Shown in pieces: positions 62,966 to 64,000 of a stretch of 64,000 bases of DNA. Both the position numbers and the translations under genes were made by a program. The notes beneath the pieces were generated by a model, which was given only the letters and a program-made list of their open reading frames with translations, was not told the DNA's origin and did not search any database. The stretch's first letter is position 1, and each line of letters opens with the position of its first letter. The DNA lies in NCBI GenBank assembly GCA_033675265.1, contig JAUJYZ010001443.1, positions 62,001-126,000 of the forward strand. The letters run 5' to 3'. Source of the DNA: Actinostola sp. cb2023. Taxonomy: Eukaryota; Cnidaria; Anthozoa; Actiniaria; Actinostolidae.

Positions 62966-64000
62966 AACTAGATATGGACTTGACATTGATTAACGTTTAG
63001 ATTTAAATTTAGAAACACTGTATGAGTGTGCTGATATCATGTTACAAGCATACCAGAATAATGCTGGTTTGCACGTGACGTCATGGCGCGCGGCCATGTT
63101 GGTGTCCGATAACAAAGCATTCCTCATTAGCTTCTCTTGTTTGTACCACCAACATGGCCGCTACGTCTTTGTACTTTAAATATCCAGGGATTGATTGCAA
63201 ACCAGCAATACGTCAATCACGAAACAGTATTCATGCTCCATGGGAAGCCAAACGACTTTTAATTTTATTTTTTAGGTTTTATAATTTGGTATCAAGTGAC
63301 ATCAGTTATACATCATCACGAGGTTTCGACATTATGAAAAACATGAAATAATTGGACACTACAAAAAAGAGCAGGAGACTGGGAACGAGTTTATTAGAAT
63401 TAATGTAAATAACGAAATTAAGTTATGACATGAAACAACATGTTGAAATTATCATATGTGTAAAGTTTGATGTGATTTGAGTGAATCCTGTCGGAATTAT
63501 AAACTTTTGAAAATTTGAAATTTTACAGTGAATGTATGGTTTGGGTAGACAACGTAAAAAAATAGGCAGTCAAGGACTGCATGTGGCTACTCGACAGTAA
63601 ATGAAACAAAAATAAAAATAGGTAGTGTAGGTACTGCGGTTTTGAAATGTAGAAGCAATGTGTAGTTGGATTGGGCAGTAAACTAGCCTTAAACTGTCAT
63701 TGAGTCATCAAGGGAAAATGTTAGTCAATGTCATATCCCTTTTGGGGGATTCCTCGGTTGAACTAGTATGATTGAGCTATAATCATAATATATCATAATA
63801 ATTTAAATACTTTATCTATCTTATCTATCTGAACTTGTTCTTTGGTTCTACATAATGCTAATTTGAATCAGAAATGTATCTTAATACAACTTTAATTGAA
63901 AACAATTGTGACAGCATACAAATAATTGAACAATAACTTTGAACTCAACTTTTGATAAAGTGGTGTTGAAGTTTACACCTTAATATACTATGATTTTATG
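62966..64000. other. Non-coding end of window with repeat fragments
   Basis: GCGCGGCCATGTTGGTG / CACCAACATGGCCGC at 63088-63166 forms a spaced inverted repeat. 63372-63530 (GGACTGGGAACGAG-like GAGACTGGGAACGAGTTTAT ... AGTTTGATGTGATTTGAGTG) is a fragment of the TIR family at 16692-17536. The frame starting ATGGCCGCTACG at 63154 is a by-product. Nothing else is recognised. Confidence 0.5.

Overview
The window reads as AT-rich, repeat-dense nuclear DNA of an invertebrate animal. It carries spliced host exons with consensus GT-AG borders for an adhesion-GPCR GPS domain with TM1-2 and for a signal-peptide/SRCR receptor. The mobile-element mix is large and typically metazoan: Mutator-like, hAT-like, TTAA-type, DIRS-type, Tx1/L1-type LINE, Gypsy, Penelope-type GIY-YIG and protein-primed PolB. 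A cnidarian or sponge would fit, but I cannot place the species. There are no bacterial operons and no CRISPR array.

Layout. 1-4 kb: two plus-strand adhesion-GPCR exons. The second runs straight into about 48 copies of a 49-bp minisatellite built from the end of that exon plus its own splice donor. 4-10.5 kb: a GIY-YIG remnant, a nested 282-bp palindrome, a coding 27-bp minisatellite, and a broken protein-primed-type DNA polymerase B (zinc finger, endonuclease-VII-like insert, exonuclease and palm motifs) that ends in four back-to-back simple arrays. 10.8-11.3 kb: a frameshifted Fic-domain fragment. 12.9-19.4 kb: a whole Mutator-like element (MULE) with a 9-bp target duplication and a multi-exon minus-strand transposase, itself invaded by two smaller elements. 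19.6-20.8 kb: a 57-bp satellite. 20.9-26.3 kb: TTAA-type, inverted-repeat and hAT-like elements. 28.3 kb: the signal-peptide exon of the SRCR gene, whose first two SRCR exons are at 35.4-36.2 kb and third at 57.7 kb. The 21.6-kb intron between them holds Kolobok-like transposase remnants, a minus-strand cysteine-rich/P2RX7-ballast-like gene, a Tx1/L1-type LINE with an internal inversion, and a 6.8-kb element. 58-63 kb: Penelope-type and Gypsy remnants. The Gypsy C-terminus has been expanded into about 32 copies of a 75-bp coding repeat.

Most notable is 50814-57605. It has gag, RT/RNase H and tyrosine-recombinase genes of the DIRS type, yet its outer borders are about 90-bp terminal inverted repeats with a perfect 9-bp target duplication. 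A second, 807-bp element with the same termini (59456-60262) sits in the Gypsy remnant with a 10-bp duplication. One spliced leader exon is phase-compatible with both the gag and the pol acceptors. Other points are the intact MULE, two minisatellites whose units carry splice signals, and several 29-31-nt hairpins at repeat borders whose stems differ but stay paired.

How the parts relate: the host content is two receptor-type genes (one adhesion GPCR, one secreted or membrane SRCR protein). Everything else is mobile or tandem DNA, mostly in their introns. Nearly all element genes show frameshifts or stops. The MULE transposase is closest to intact, with one in-frame TGA. All calls come from reading the sequence; no database search was possible.
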